Part shown: one piece after another, positions 62,426 through 64,000 of the stretch
How the letters are laid out: each line of letters opens with the position of its first letter
How positions within the stretch are numbered: the stretch's first letter is position 1
Source: Prostheceraeus crozeri
Taxonomy: Eukaryota > Platyhelminthes > Polycladida > Euryleptidae
Direction: 5' to 3'
Assembly: GCA_907163375.1 (NCBI GenBank)
Contig: CAJQUW010012903.1
Span: 186,001 to 250,000 of the forward strand
DNA length: 64,000 bases
Notes under the pieces: model-generated
The model's input: the letters and a program-made list of their open reading frames with translations, nothing else
The model's database searches: none
Told to the model about the DNA's origin: nothing
Position numbers and translations under genes: made by a program

Positions 62426-63759
62426 ATGTCTTCGCTTATCGAAAATAAATTTAGATTAGACGATCCTCCGTTCGTCAGTTATAATCAAAAAAAGAATCAC
62501 TATATAAGAATTGCTATGAATCCTGGATCTTCCAGTAGAGTGAATACCGGAGGTGATTTAATTTTTGAAGTTGATAATCAGCAGAGTTATTTATATTTAC
62601 CTGATTCATTTTTACACTGTGAATATTCTTTATATAGTGATGCTAATTTTACAACACCATTACCAGAAACCGATAATATTGCATTACAGAATAATTTCTT
62701 TCCAAGATTATTTACACAAATGCGTTTAGATGTTGCAACTCAAAATATAGAAACAATAAGTGATTCTCCAGGTGTAATTGATACAATGCTTAGATTTGTA
62801 ACAATTGGTGAAAATAATAAAAAGTATGAAATCGAAGGTTGGTTTCCTGATACTAATGATGGTATAATTGTTGATGATTTAACTCACGCTGGAACAGATG
62901 CAGCAGGAATTGCGAAAGATGTAGAAAATATTGCAAAACATTTAAATAAAACAAATAATGATGCATATAAAGAAAGACGTGAGTTTAACAAGAAAAGTAA
63001 ACAGACAGTTAATTGGTCATTGTCTCCATTATTCGGATATTTAGATATGATAAAATATCATATCAATTAAAATTTAAATTAATAATTCATCGCACAGCAA
63101 ATAATGAATTAATCTTTTTTGGTAAGACTGGAAAAAAAGCATATTTAAAAATTGATAGACTTGAATGGTGGATCAAGCATATTTCTCCTAGTTTAGAGAT
63201 TGAAACAGCTATTGCAAAAAGATTAAATACTAACAAACCAATTCCAGTAAATTTTCTAAAGCGTACTGCTAGTTCAGTAACTTTTTCCGAACAAAGATTT
63301 AACTGGCATTTTACTAGAACTGCGAATACTCCAAGATATTTATTACTAACTTTTCAAAGAAATAATTCTCCAAGTTTTGATAAGAGCAACAATCTTTTTC
63401 ATATTAATACAATTCGAAGTTTACAAGTTTCATTAAATCAAACCCGATATCCAATCGATCCATTAAGATTCGATGATACCAATAATCAATTTATGGAAGG
63501 ATATGATTCTTATCGAAATCTTTGTATAGAATTTGGAGTTGAACCACAATTAACTCCTGGAGATTGGAGACATTTATATCCAATTTTCTGTTTCGATTTA
63601 AGTGCACAATCTGAAGATATTATCAAGACTGGTTGTGATGTAACAATTAATATTGAAAAAAAAGATTCCACAACTTCATTGATGGCTTATGGTTTATTGT
63701 TAGAAGATGTAAAATATTCTATTGAAATTCTTAATGGAAAGATGGCAAGGATCGGTTAA
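62426..63759 (+). pseudogene. Polinton A major capsid protein, frameshifted
   Basis: Matches the B capsid along its length with few substitutions, but the frame changes near 63048 (TTAGATATGATAAAATATC against a one-base-longer B sequence). It is left in two overlapping open frames, 62426-63070 and 63013-63759. Not functional as read. Confidence 0.9.
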
Positions 63760-64000
63760 TAACCTGAGGACCTTTGGTCCGATAGGCTAAAGCCCAAGAC
63801 TTCGTGGATTAATTAATTTATTTTGATAACTTAAAATTTTGTCAACTAGAATAGATTAAAAATTTTTGATAACTTAAAATTTTTTCATAACTAGAATCGA
63901 TTAAAAATTCTTAACTTAAATTTTTCATAAATAGAATAGATTAAAAAAATTCTTAGATTAAAATTTATTCATAACTAGAATAGATTAAAATTTTTCGTAA
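63760..64000 (+). repeat. Hairpins and AT-rich tandem repeats after the Polinton A capsid gene
   Basis: CTGAGGACCTTTGGTCCGAT and AGGCTAAAGCC hairpins follow the stop. About four ~45-bp units with TAACTAGAATAGATTAAAAA follow, as at 48590-48810. The next gene would begin beyond the window. Confidence 0.75.

Larger units (their letters stand above)
61233..64000 (+). mobile_element. Polinton A, right part (continues past the window)
   Basis: Resumes with the duplicated TACCTG and the second half of the fibre-like gene, then the 172-aa virion protein and capsid gene on the plus strand. By comparison with B, the pX-like, integrase and protease genes and the right TIR should follow outside the window. 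Confidence 0.92.

Noticed and set aside
1..64000. tRNA, rRNA or CRISPR features
   Set aside because: No cloverleaf with conserved tRNA boxes, no rRNA-like segment and no regularly spaced direct repeats with unique spacers were seen.

Overview
The window looks like repeat-rich intergenic DNA of a metazoan, most likely an aquatic invertebrate. It holds Penelope-like retroelements, LINE relics with short tandem tails, a THAP-type zinc-finger relic and Polinton/Maverick (adintovirus-like) elements. No host gene can be called with confidence. Species and phylum cannot be read from the sequence.

The layout is a set of nested insertions. (1) Positions 338-33649 were originally a head-to-tail array of Penelope-like element (PLE) copies with a 2,677-bp unit. 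Copies 1-3 are uninterrupted. Copy 4 (8369-10317 and 32300-33036) is split by an insert, and copy 5 (33037-33649) is cut off. (2) The insert in copy 4 is a 21,982-bp segment (10318-32299) with 13-bp terminal inverted repeats and an 8-bp target duplication (AGTAACGC). Inside it are a GC-rich minisatellite, three LINE relics, a decayed THAP domain, foldback elements and a segmental duplication. (3) PLE copy 5 is cut at 33649 by Polinton A, whose genes run rightward and are mostly broken. (4) Polinton A is itself interrupted, inside its fibre-like gene, by Polinton B (43233-61232, exactly 18,000 bp, 6-bp target duplication TACCTG). B lies in the opposite orientation and has no broken core gene. 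Polinton A resumes at 61233 and runs off the window.

Polinton B encodes a virus-like set. Replication: protein-primed DNA polymerase B and a possible PCNA/Rad9-like clamp. Integration: a DDE integrase fused to a parvovirus-type phospholipase A2 domain. Packaging and maturation: an A32/FtsK-like ATPase and an adenain-like cysteine protease. Virion: major capsid protein, minor capsid (penton-like) protein, a coiled-coil fibre-like protein, two small proteins with hydrophobic or amphipathic segments and a two-membrane-segment protein. There are also a small basic protein of unknown role and one unrelated-looking cargo gene near the left end. Nearly every open frame begins straight after an A-rich leader (TTTWAAAAATG type).

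Small GC-rich double hairpins of about 28 nt are scattered through both Polintons, between genes and inside them. Comparing A with B gives filled and empty sites, so these hairpins appear to move or turn over. Together with the PLA2-integrase fusion and the 22-kb insert, they are the parts most worth a second look. Family assignments were made by eye from motifs; no database search was run.
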